DNA of 64,000 bases from Pseudoduganella guangdongensis (GTDB lineage Bacteria; Pseudomonadota; Gammaproteobacteria; Burkholderiales; Burkholderiaceae_D): the NCBI RefSeq assembly GCF_009857475.1, contig NZ_WWCJ01000009.1:186001-250000 (forward strand). The letters are read 5' to 3'. The notes under the pieces were generated by a model. The model had not been told where the DNA came from and ran no database searches. It saw nothing but the letters and a program-made list of their open reading frames with translations. The first letter of the stretch is position 1; each line of letters starts with the position of its first letter. Of this stretch, positions 15,945-23,122 are shown one piece after another. The position numbers were made by a program, and so were the translations under genes.

Positions 15945-16826
15945 CTACCTCCATTGGCGTTGCCGCATCTGCTGCAGGGTGTCGGCGATGGCGGCGTGAC
16001 CCAGGCCGGGCACGGCTTCCGGCATGAATTCATAGACGATCACTTCGGCCCCGGGGGCGACATCGCGCAGCACCTGCTGCGCCAGGTCCAGGGTGCAGGA
16101 GCGCGGCAGGCGCGAATGCACATCCAGCATCAGGCCATTGTGCCTGACGCCGCATGCCACGTGCAGTTCGCGCACATGTTCGCCGTCGAGTTCAGCCAGG
16201 AAGGCGGGGATGTCGAGCGCGTGGTTGTGGGCGTCGCATTCCAGGTTGTACACGTCCAGGATCAGGCCGCAGCCGCTGTCGGCGGCAATCGCGTTGAGGA
16301 AGCCGGCATCGGTGTAGTCGGCCGGGCAGTCGGGCACCACGTGCACGATATTCTCCAGCAGGAAGGGCAGGCCGTAGCGCTGCTGCAGGCACCAGGCGCG
16401 CTGCGCCACCAGCTCGGCCGCCTGCTCGGTGCGCGGCAGGGCCAGCATGATGCCCAGGTGCTCGCCATCGACGCGGGTGTAGCCCAGGTGCTCGCTGTGC
16501 CAGCGCACGCGCACCTTGTCCATCAATTCATCCAGCAGGCGCAGGTAAGTGGGCGACCAGCCGTCGTGCGAGCCGATCGACAGGCTCACACCGTGCACCA
16601 CGATGGTTTTCTCGCGGTCGATGTTCCGCAGCTCGGCCACAATGGCGGGGTCGAGGCGGATGCTGTCGCCGTCCGCCAGCGACATGGTTTCCGGCGTGAC
16701 CTCGATGATATCGACGTGTGGCAGCATCAGCTCAAGGAGCGCCGGCTCGCGCCCCTCATAGCTGACGCCCACGCCCGGTGCCGGGCGCGGGACGGCGTCT
16801 GCCAGCCTAGCGTTGGAGGATTTCAT
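15945..16826 (-). CDS. MNIO (DUF692) multinuclear non-haem iron enzyme
   Basis: The 293-residue protein shows the full DUF692 metal-ligand pattern: VGVSYEG at residues 19-25, VHGVSLSIGS (His78), HSEHLGYT (His110, His113), LLENI (Glu159), LILDVYNLECDAHNHA (Asp191, Asn194, His202), ELHVACG (His222), DVHS (Asp235, His237) and VIVYEF (Glu266). MNIO enzymes use two or three iron ions and oxygen to modify Cys or Asp residues of ribosomal peptides (methanobactin MbnB, TglH, ChrH, bufferin BufB). Its start lies 20 bases inside the end of the small upstream gene that encodes a Cys-Asn-Cys peptide, its probable substrate. Reaction not predictable from sequence alone. Confidence 0.9.
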   Translation of the reverse strand: MKSSNARLADAVPRPAPGVGVSYEGREPALLELMLPHVDIIEVTPETMSLADGDSIRLDPAIVAELRNIDREKTIVVHGVSLSIGSHDGWSPTYLRLLDELMDKVRVRWHSEHLGYTRVDGEHLGIMLALPRTEQAAELVAQRAWCLQQRYGLPFLLENIVHVVPDCPADYTDAGFLNAIAADSGCGLILDVYNLECDAHNHALDIPAFLAELDGEHVRELHVACGVRHNGLMLDVHSRLPRSCTLDLAQQVLRDVAPGAEVIVYEFMPEAVPGLGHAAIADTLQQMRQRQWR

Positions 16827-17064
16827 TTTCCACCAGCACGCTTTCGATGTGCGGCACCTCGCGCAGCACGCGGCCAAAGGCCGGGTCGCCGCGCAGGAAG
16901 GTCAGGTCGAAGCCGGTCAGGCCGCAGTTGCAGCCGCCTTTCGGCACCATCTGGGCCACGGCCACGTCCAGTGCCTTGTGCAGTTCTTCCAGCGTGACGC
17001 GGCCTTCGGCGACCACGATCTTGATATGGTTTTTCTTGATATTGCGAGCGCTCAAATCTTCCAT
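16807..17064 (-). CDS. Candidate MNIO substrate peptide with Cys-Asn-Cys motif, 85 residues
   Basis: The short protein begins MEDLSARNIKKNHIKIV and has an amphipathic first half (residues ~12-40) followed by PKGGCNCGLTGFDLTF (Cys45 and Cys47) and RGDPAF, then a 25-residue tail. It is the first gene of the cassette and overlaps the MNIO gene, the usual place for a RiPP precursor. Two closely spaced Cys next to Gly/Asn and a nearby Asp are the residue types MNIO enzymes attack. The ATG at 17064 has GGAG seven bases upstream; a longer frame upstream is rejected. Against a classical precursor: the length is high and there is no obvious leader cleavage site, so a dedicated small metal-binding protein is an alternative. 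Confidence 0.7.
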   Translation of the reverse strand: MEDLSARNIKKNHIKIVVAEGRVTLEELHKALDVAVAQMVPKGGCNCGLTGFDLTFLRGDPAFGRVLREVPHIESVLVENEILQR

Positions 17065-17094
17065 GACGATCTCCAGGCGGTCCGGTTGGTGAAC

Positions 17095-17131
17095 GGGCGC
17101 GGCCTGGTGGACCATAGTGTGAACCGCGCCC
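17095..17131 (-). promoter_or_regulatory. Inverted repeat upstream of the MNIO cassette
   Basis: GGGCGCGG (17095-17102) and CCGCGCCC (17124-17131) form an 8-bp inverted repeat with a 21-base spacer, 31 bases upstream of the precursor ATG. It could be an operator or a leader hairpin; in such GC-rich DNA an 8-bp match has modest weight. Confidence 0.35.
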
Positions 17132-17179
17132 TTGCATGCCACTGTAGGCGGCGCGCGGCGGCGGCGAATTGGTACTGGT

Positions 17180-17211
17180 ACCTAGTTTGCGCCGCTGCCG
17201 GCACCTAGTTT
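17180..17211 (-). promoter_or_regulatory. Direct repeat ACCTAGTTT spaced 23 bases
   Basis: ACCTAGTTT occurs at 17180-17188 and again at 17203-17211, close to two helical turns apart, between the ATPase-LuxR gene and the MNIO cassette. The second copy overlaps the stop codon of the LuxR-type gene. Tandem sites are used by MalT-like regulators, so this may be the site through which the adjacent regulator controls the cassette. Only two copies were seen. Confidence 0.4.
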
Positions 17212-19871
17212 TGCAGCGGGGCGGACGGCGGGCGGCGCAGCAGGTCGAGGCGCGTGCTGGCGCCCAGTTTGCCGAGCAAGGTGGAGACGTGGTGTTCGAC
17301 GGTGCGTTCGGAGCGGCACAGGCGCTGGGCAATTTCGGCGTTGCTGAGTCCATCCAGCAGCAGTTCCAGCACTTGCGCTTCGCGCTTGGTCAGGCCGCAG
17401 GGATGGTCGCGCGCCGCGCCGTAGGGGCCGCGCCGCGCTTTCGGCAATTGCGCCTGCATGCCGCCGGCGCGCGCGCGCCGGCGCGCCAGGGCGGCTGCCG
17501 GGGCGGCGCCGATCTGCTCCAGCAAGGCCACGGCCTTGGGGATGGCGGCGACCGCGCTGGTGTCGGGCAGGTCGAGCAGGGCCAGCGCCGCTTCGAAGGG
17601 CAGGCCGAGTGCGAGCCAGGCGTCGCAGGCGCTGGCGGCTTGTCCTGACAGTTCGGCGGCGCGGGGCGCGGGCCAGGGCGGCGGATCGTCTTGCCCTGGG
17701 GCGGCGCCGTCGGCCATGGGCGGCAGGCCCGCGCGCTGGCGCCAGACGGCGACTTCGGCCAGGTCCCAGGCATTCACGCCAGACAGGTCGAAGTGGGCGA
17801 TATCGTCCAGCCAGCGGCGGCCGGCCTCGGCGTCCTGCGCCTGCCAGGCCGCTTCGGTCAAGGCCAGCAGCACCGGCAGCAGGCGCTGCGCCTCGCCAGT
17901 GGCGCGCGCCCATTGCAGGGCTTCGCGCAGGCAGGGCGCCGCGTCCTCGTCGCCCAGGCGCGACAAGGTGCGTCCCAGCACAGTCAGGGCCGGCAGGCGC
18001 ATCACCAGGCTCAGGTCCGGCAGGGCCAGGACCTGGCGCGCCAGCGCGGCGGCGGTACACAGTTCGCCTTTGTCAAGATGGAGCTGGGCTTGCCAGCCCG
18101 TCAGGTAGTGCACCCATGCGTCCAGCTCGTGGTCATGGTGGTAGGCGAAGCCCTCGGCCAGCAGGCGCTCGGCCTGGGCGAACTGCTTGAAGACTACCGC
18201 GTACTCGGTCCAGTTGCTATAGATGCGCGCCGCGTGTTCATGCAGGTGGCAGGCCAGCGCGATTTCCAGGCCCTCGGCCAGGTCCTGCTGCCCGTTGGCA
18301 TCGCCGAGGAACAGGCGCGCGCTGCCGATATTGGTCAGCGCATGCACGCGCGTATCGTTGTCATCCAGCGCCGTTGCCAGTTCCAGCGCCAGCTGGCCCC
18401 ATTCGATGGCGGAGCGCGGATGATCCTGCAACAGCTGGTGCTGCGCGCGCATGCTGTAGGCCATGGCCAGCTCTTTGCTGTTGGGCAGGCGCTCCAGCGT
18501 GCGGATCGCTTCCAGGCCGTAGCGCTCAGCCTCCTGCGCCTCACCGCGATACCAGTGCAGACGCGCCAGCCAGCGCAGGTTCAGGCCCACCTTGTCCGGC
18601 CGGTCCACGCTTTGCCAAAGCGCGATGGCCTGCTGGCGCGCCGCGATCAATTGCGGGTCGATGCGCAGCAGGCCGGCCTCGTAGGCCCAATCCTCATAGA
18701 GCTGGGCCGCATCGCCGGTCCAGGCCACGGCATCGACGAACTGCAAGGCGCTCGCCAGATGCGCGGCCGCCTGCCGGTGCGCGCCCAGCGCCGCGGCCTG
18801 GCGCGCCGCGCGCGGCGCCAGTTGCAGCACCATATGCGCGTCCTGCGCCCCGGTGGCATGGTGTACCAGGCGCGCCAGCTCCACCTTGGCCTGCGGCGGC
18901 GCCTGCTCTGCCAGCGCGTGGCACAGGCGCTTATGCAAGGCGCGCGTGGCGGCCGGACGCAATCCGCTCAACACCGCCTGCCGTGCCAGTTCGTGGCGGA
19001 AGGACAAATGGCCGGGGGCGCCGCGTTGCAGCAGGCCGCTATCGACGCTGCGATCAATGGCGTGGCCGGCGCCTTCGCCCAGCAAGGCTTCCAGCAGCCA
19101 TTCTTCCAGCGCCACCGGACTTACGCTGACCAGCTCCAGCACGGTGCGCACCGGCGCGTCCAGGCGCGCCAGGCGGCCCCACACCGCGTCGCGCACGGAA
19201 GCGGGCAGGTGGCCCGGCACAGGCGGGCCGGCGTCGGCCAGCAGTTCGGACAGGAAGAAGGGATTGCCGCCGGTGACGCGGTGCAGTTCCGCCGGATCGC
19301 AGGCCATGCCTTGCGCCAGGGTCGCCACGGCCGCCGCCGACAGCGGCGGCAGCGTCAGGCGCTGGGTGCTGGCGGCGGGCAGGTCGCCGGCCCAGCGCCA
19401 GAAGGCATGGTCGGGCGGCAGTTCATCATCGCGCGCACTGGCCAGGAGCAGGATCGGGTGGCTGGCGATGCGCCGTGCCAGGTACTTCAGCAGGTCGAGG
19501 GTGGCCTGGTCGGCCCAATGCAAGTCTTCGCAAATGACCAGGACGGGGCGTGCCTGCGTGCCCAGCCGGCTGAGCAGCAAAGGCATCAGCTGGTCGGGAT
19601 GGGTGGCGTGGTCGATGGCGGCAACCACCTCGCTCCCCAGGGCCGGCGCCATATCGCGCAATGGGCCCAGGACGCGCGGCGTGGACAGGTCCTCGCAGGC
19701 GCCCTGCAGGACCAGGAAGCGATCCTGCAACGCCGCCGCGCAGGCGCGCAGCAAGGACGACTTGCCGATGCCGGCCTCGCCCAGCACCAGCGCCATCCCG
19801 CCCGCACCGGCGGCAACGCAATTTGCCAGCCGCTGCAGCGCCTCCAACTGCTTATCACGCTCGAGTAACAT
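17205..19871 (-). CDS. Large ATPase-LuxR transcriptional regulator (MalT/LAL type)
   Basis: The 888-residue cytoplasmic protein has an N-terminal AAA/NACHT-like ATPase (Walker A GEAGIGKSS at residues ~31-39; Walker B VLVICEDLHWAD at ~112), a long helical TPR-like middle region (about 400-760) and a C-terminal LuxR helix-turn-helix (LTKREAQVLELLLDGLSNAEIAQRL ... ERTVEHHVSTLLGKL, ~820-880). Such LAL regulators are ATP-dependent activators that respond to a ligand or partner bound by the helical region and often control a neighbouring biosynthetic cluster. The MNIO cassette starts 140 bases downstream on the same strand, with tandem repeats in between, so it is a likely target. Confidence 0.9.
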   Translation of the reverse strand: MLLERDKQLEALQRLANCVAAGAGGMALVLGEAGIGKSSLLRACAAALQDRFLVLQGACEDLSTPRVLGPLRDMAPALGSEVVAAIDHATHPDQLMPLLLSRLGTQARPVLVICEDLHWADQATLDLLKYLARRIASHPILLLASARDDELPPDHAFWRWAGDLPAASTQRLTLPPLSAAAVATLAQGMACDPAELHRVTGGNPFFLSELLADAGPPVPGHLPASVRDAVWGRLARLDAPVRTVLELVSVSPVALEEWLLEALLGEGAGHAIDRSVDSGLLQRGAPGHLSFRHELARQAVLSGLRPAATRALHKRLCHALAEQAPPQAKVELARLVHHATGAQDAHMVLQLAPRAARQAAALGAHRQAAAHLASALQFVDAVAWTGDAAQLYEDWAYEAGLLRIDPQLIAARQQAIALWQSVDRPDKVGLNLRWLARLHWYRGEAQEAERYGLEAIRTLERLPNSKELAMAYSMRAQHQLLQDHPRSAIEWGQLALELATALDDNDTRVHALTNIGSARLFLGDANGQQDLAEGLEIALACHLHEHAARIYSNWTEYAVVFKQFAQAERLLAEGFAYHHDHELDAWVHYLTGWQAQLHLDKGELCTAAALARQVLALPDLSLVMRLPALTVLGRTLSRLGDEDAAPCLREALQWARATGEAQRLLPVLLALTEAAWQAQDAEAGRRWLDDIAHFDLSGVNAWDLAEVAVWRQRAGLPPMADGAAPGQDDPPPWPAPRAAELSGQAASACDAWLALGLPFEAALALLDLPDTSAVAAIPKAVALLEQIGAAPAAALARRRARAGGMQAQLPKARRGPYGAARDHPCGLTKREAQVLELLLDGLSNAEIAQRLCRSERTVEHHVSTLLGKLGASTRLDLLRRPPSAPLQN

Positions 19872-19937
19872 CTGGCTATCCTCATAGCCATGATATGCCT
19901 ACTGGCGCACGGAATTCTCTCCAATCGTCACCAATTC

Positions 19938-22274
19938 TCAGAACTTGTAGGAGGCGGTGAGCTTGTAGGTGCGCGGGTCGCCGTAGTAGGTGGTGACGGT
20001 GTTGAAGAAGCCGCCGAAGGCGTAGCCGGCCACCTTGTAGCGCTTGTCCGTCAGGTTGCGGCCGTGCAAGCCGATCTGCAGCTTGCGGTCGGCGCTGGTC
20101 CAGACCAGGCCGGCGTCCCACAGGGTGAAGGCGCCTTGCGCCAGCATCAGGTTCTGCGGCACCAGCGCGTCCAGCGAGGCGACGCCGGTGGGGCGCACGA
20201 TCTCGGCCTGGTACACCTTGTCTTTGTACGACACGCTGTTGTTGAAACTCATGGTGCCGCTGCGGCCCAGCAGGTTGACCGGCCATTCGTAGCTGGCGCC
20301 CAGGTTGGCCGACATCTTCGGCGTGTTCTGCACCTCGGCGCTCTTGGCGATATTGACCAGGGTGGCGCCGCTGGCGACCATCCATTCCTTGTACTCGGCG
20401 TCGATGTAGCTCAGCATGCCGTTCACGGTCAGCTCGTTGCTGACGCGGGCAATCGCTTCCAGTTCCAGGCCTTTGATCTTGGCCTTGCCGGCGTTGGTCA
20501 GGGTGCCGGCGAAGCCGTTGACCTGGCCCTGCGCGTTGAAAGTGGGGATCGAGCCGGCGATCTGCACGTTCTGGTAGTCGGTGTAGAACAGCGCGGCGTT
20601 GGTTTGCAGGCGGCCGCCGTTGAGCGAGGATTTCAGGCCCAGCTCCACTGTGTCGACTTCCTCCGGATTGACGCCGCGGCGTTTTTCCAGCGAGGCCGGG
20701 GTGTTCGGGCCGCCGGTTGCCGCCAGGTCCATGCGCGGGTCGTACATGCCGCCTTTGAAGCCGCTCTGGTAGGTGCCGTAGACATTGTGCTCCGGCGCGA
20801 CCTTCCAGCCGAAGCCGAGTTTTGGCGTGAACTTCTTGTCCTTGCGATTCAGGTCGCCCTTGCCGAGGTCGGTGTTGGGCGCCAGGCCGACCGCGTTCGG
20901 GTTGCCCAGGTTGGGCGAACCGGCCAGGCCGAGATAGGTGCGCTTGTAGATCGCCGCTTCGCGCTGGTCGTCGGTCCAGCGGCCGCCCAGGCTCAGATTG
21001 AAGGTATCGCTCACGCTGTAGCTGGCGTCGGCGTAAATGGCCCAGGTCTTGGAATCGATATCGTCGCGGGTCAGCAGCGACAGGCCGCCGCCGGCGTTGT
21101 ACAGCACATCGAATTCGTTGAAGGCGTTGGTTTTCATGTAGAACAGGCCCGCCACGCCCTGCCATTTGGAGCCGGCGTAGGTCAGCTGGAATTCCTGGCT
21201 GTCTTGCTTGTCGCTGTAGATGGCCGGCGCTTCCCACAGCGGCGCGTTGAGCGAATCGAAGTCGATCGGCGCGTAGGATTTGGAGGAGCGGTGGGCGGTG
21301 ACCGATTTGAACATCAGTTCAGGGCTGAGGTTGTAGTCGATGGTCAGCGACGCGCCCTTGGTGGTCACTTCCTGTTCGTGGCCGTTCACCTTGTACAGGT
21401 TGGCGCGCGTATCGTAGTCGCCGGCCAGCGGCGGCTCGTTGCCCGGCGCCGGGCCGTTCAGCAGGCGGTAGCCTTGTTTGGCTTGCGAGTCGTCCTTGGT
21501 GTAGTCGGCCGCGAAGCGGATGAACAGGTCGCTGCTCGGCACCAGTTCGGCGCTGACGCGGGCCGCGCCCACGTCCTTGTTGTAGTTCTCGCGGCCGTTG
21601 ATGACGTTCTTGCCGAAGCCGTCGCGGTTGAAGGTGCCGACGGTGGCGCCGACGCGCAGGATGTCGCTGATCGGCGTGCTGCCTTTCAGCACCAGGTCGC
21701 GCTGGCTGTAGTTGCCGAGGGCGCCCTTGATCTCAAAGGTCGGGTTGGGCGACAGTTTTTTGGTGACGTATTTGACCGCGCCGCCGATGGTGTTGCGGCC
21801 GTACAGCGTGCCTTGCGGGCCGCGCAGCACTTCGATGCGTTCCAGGTCGTAGATGTCGGTCAGGGCGCCTTGCGGGCGCGCCAGGTAGACGTCGTCCAGG
21901 TAGATGCCGACGCCTTGCTCGTAGCCGGCCACCGGGTCTTGCTGGCCGATGCCGCGAATGAAGGCGGTGAGGGTGGTGTTGGTGCCGCGCGAGGCTTTGA
22001 GCGTGGTGTTGGGCACGATGTCGGTCAGCGCCGTGATATCCGGCAGCGCCTTCTTCTCCAGCTGGGCGCCGGACAGCGCGGTGACCGCGCCCGGCACGTC
22101 CTGGATCAGCTCTTCGCGCTTGCGGGCCGTCACGATCACCTTGTCGATCACCGCCTCCGCCTTCTGCCCGCCGGCGTCCTGCGCCAGGACGGGTTGGGCA
22201 TAGACGGCGGGCAAGGTCATCATCACCGCCGCCACAGAGCGGCGCAGCATGAATTGGTTGTTCGACACACGCAT
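19938..22274 (-). CDS. TonB-dependent outer-membrane receptor
   Basis: The 778-residue protein has a signal peptide (ending near AQPVLAQ), a TonB-box-like segment IDKVIVTARKR, a plug domain (IQDVPGAVTALSGAQLEKKALPDI ...) and a 22-strand barrel domain ending in the aromatic C-terminal residue of YKF. It imports a bulky ligand across the outer membrane using TonB energy. The ATG at 22274 follows GAGGAG; an upstream in-frame ATG is rejected. The promoter region contains the same composite operator as the hydrolase-liv operon. Downstream on the same strand lie the ATPase-LuxR gene and the MNIO cassette. Ligand unknown; the iron-type TonB family includes siderophore, chalkophore and plant-compound receptors. 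Confidence 0.9.
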   Translation of the reverse strand: MRVSNNQFMLRRSVAAVMMTLPAVYAQPVLAQDAGGQKAEAVIDKVIVTARKREELIQDVPGAVTALSGAQLEKKALPDITALTDIVPNTTLKASRGTNTTLTAFIRGIGQQDPVAGYEQGVGIYLDDVYLARPQGALTDIYDLERIEVLRGPQGTLYGRNTIGGAVKYVTKKLSPNPTFEIKGALGNYSQRDLVLKGSTPISDILRVGATVGTFNRDGFGKNVINGRENYNKDVGAARVSAELVPSSDLFIRFAADYTKDDSQAKQGYRLLNGPAPGNEPPLAGDYDTRANLYKVNGHEQEVTTKGASLTIDYNLSPELMFKSVTAHRSSKSYAPIDFDSLNAPLWEAPAIYSDKQDSQEFQLTYAGSKWQGVAGLFYMKTNAFNEFDVLYNAGGGLSLLTRDDIDSKTWAIYADASYSVSDTFNLSLGGRWTDDQREAAIYKRTYLGLAGSPNLGNPNAVGLAPNTDLGKGDLNRKDKKFTPKLGFGWKVAPEHNVYGTYQSGFKGGMYDPRMDLAATGGPNTPASLEKRRGVNPEEVDTVELGLKSSLNGGRLQTNAALFYTDYQNVQIAGSIPTFNAQGQVNGFAGTLTNAGKAKIKGLELEAIARVSNELTVNGMLSYIDAEYKEWMVASGATLVNIAKSAEVQNTPKMSANLGASYEWPVNLLGRSGTMSFNNSVSYKDKVYQAEIVRPTGVASLDALVPQNLMLAQGAFTLWDAGLVWTSADRKLQIGLHGRNLTDKRYKVAGYAFGGFFNTVTTYYGDPRTYKLTASYKF

Positions 22275-22304
22275 CAAAGTCTCCTCGGGTTTTGTTATGC
22301 GACG

Positions 22305-22370
22305 AGTGTGCATGTTTTGCCAACTGTGCGAAACTGACAGGGTTGCACTCACGTTGTGCAATTTTGCACA
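22305..22370 (-). promoter_or_regulatory. Composite operator upstream of the TonB receptor gene
   Basis: The inverted repeat TGTGCAATTTTGCACA (22355-22370) and, after a gap of exactly 42 bases, TGCACACT (22305-22312) precede the receptor ATG by 31 bases. Every feature, including the base sequence of the 16-bp repeat, gap and distance to the ATG (31 versus 32), matches the site at 14437-14502, while the gap sequence itself is not conserved. The inverted repeat overlaps the last codons of the CheR-like gene. Confidence 0.75.
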
Positions 22371-23122
22371 TAACCGAGGGGGGCGAGGCTTTCGTGGAAG
22401 AGCTGGAGCACGTGTTGCCGCAGCAGGGGGCCGAAGTCGGGCAGGCTGCGCGGCGCGATGATCAGGTTGAACTCGTTGAAGGAGGCGTCGGTGACCAGGT
22501 TGTATTGCGACCAGGTGATGTGCTTGCGGTGCGCGCCGGCCAGCGCGGCGCGGCCGGCCTGGACCTGGAAGTAGTCGTTGAGCTGGCCCTGGCCGCCACT
22601 CTGGCGGTAGGCGGCTTGCGCCTGTTCCAGCTCGGCCTCGGTGAGCCAGGCGGACAGGGCTTCGTCCAGCAGGTCGTCGCTGGCGACGGTGGCGTGGATT
22701 TCGGCCTGCTCCAGCAGGCCCATCTCGGCCAGGATGACGGCCAGGGTCCAGGCCTGGCCGGCGCCGGCGCAGTCGGCCAGCCAGATGCGGGGCAGGGCGG
22801 CGCCGCGCAGGGCGTGTTCGGCGGCTTCGCGCAGCATCAGCGCTTCGGCCGGGGCGTCGAACAGGCCGGCGGGCGGCACGTGCAGGGTGCGGAATAGCTG
22901 GCCGGCGGCGACGGCGTCGTGCAGGGCGCTGTCCTGCAGCTGCGATAGCGTGGCCAGGCCGTGCTGCCGCATGAAGCCGAACAGCTTGGCCTTCAGCGCC
23001 ACGCGCTCGTGCAGGCGGAAGTCGAAGCCGAAGCGGCGCACCAGCGCTTCGAGCAGCAACTCCAGCTCCAGCTCCTCCAGCTCGGGCGCCGTGCTGCGGC
23101 GCAGTTCTTCGCTCGCGCCCAT
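22349..23122 (-). CDS. CheR-like methyltransferase, degenerate and C-terminally shortened
   Basis: The 257-residue protein aligns by pattern with CheR: an N-terminal helical domain (residues ~20-75) and a Rossmann-type domain. The SAM-binding loop, usually SAGCSTGEE, reads ADCAGAGQAW and lacks the conserved acidic residue, and the CRNVLIYF motif is replaced by APRSLPDF. The usual final ~30 residues (GLGxKE ... RIYRK) are absent: the protein stops shortly after LFHESLAPLGY. Its ATG overlaps the stop of the multi-HAMP kinase (TGATG), so it belongs to that operon. Catalytic activity is doubtful. A CheB gene would normally follow; instead the TonB receptor promoter begins inside its last codons. 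Confidence 0.7.
   Translation of the reverse strand: MGASEELRRSTAPELEELELELLLEALVRRFGFDFRLHERVALKAKLFGFMRQHGLATLSQLQDSALHDAVAAGQLFRTLHVPPAGLFDAPAEALMLREAAEHALRGAALPRIWLADCAGAGQAWTLAVILAEMGLLEQAEIHATVASDDLLDEALSAWLTEAELEQAQAAYRQSGGQGQLNDYFQVQAGRAALAGAHRKHITWSQYNLVTDASFNEFNLIIAPRSLPDFGPLLRQHVLQLFHESLAPLGYVQNCTT

Noticed and set aside
15945..17064. Methanobactin biosynthesis locus
   Set aside because: The DUF692 enzyme is shared, but the peptide is far longer than MbnA, lacks its Cys pattern, and no MbnC-specific motif, aminotransferase or MATE exporter is seen.
22349..23122. Functional CheR methyltransferase
   Set aside because: The SAM loop and C-terminal segment are missing, so only CheR-like ancestry is supported.
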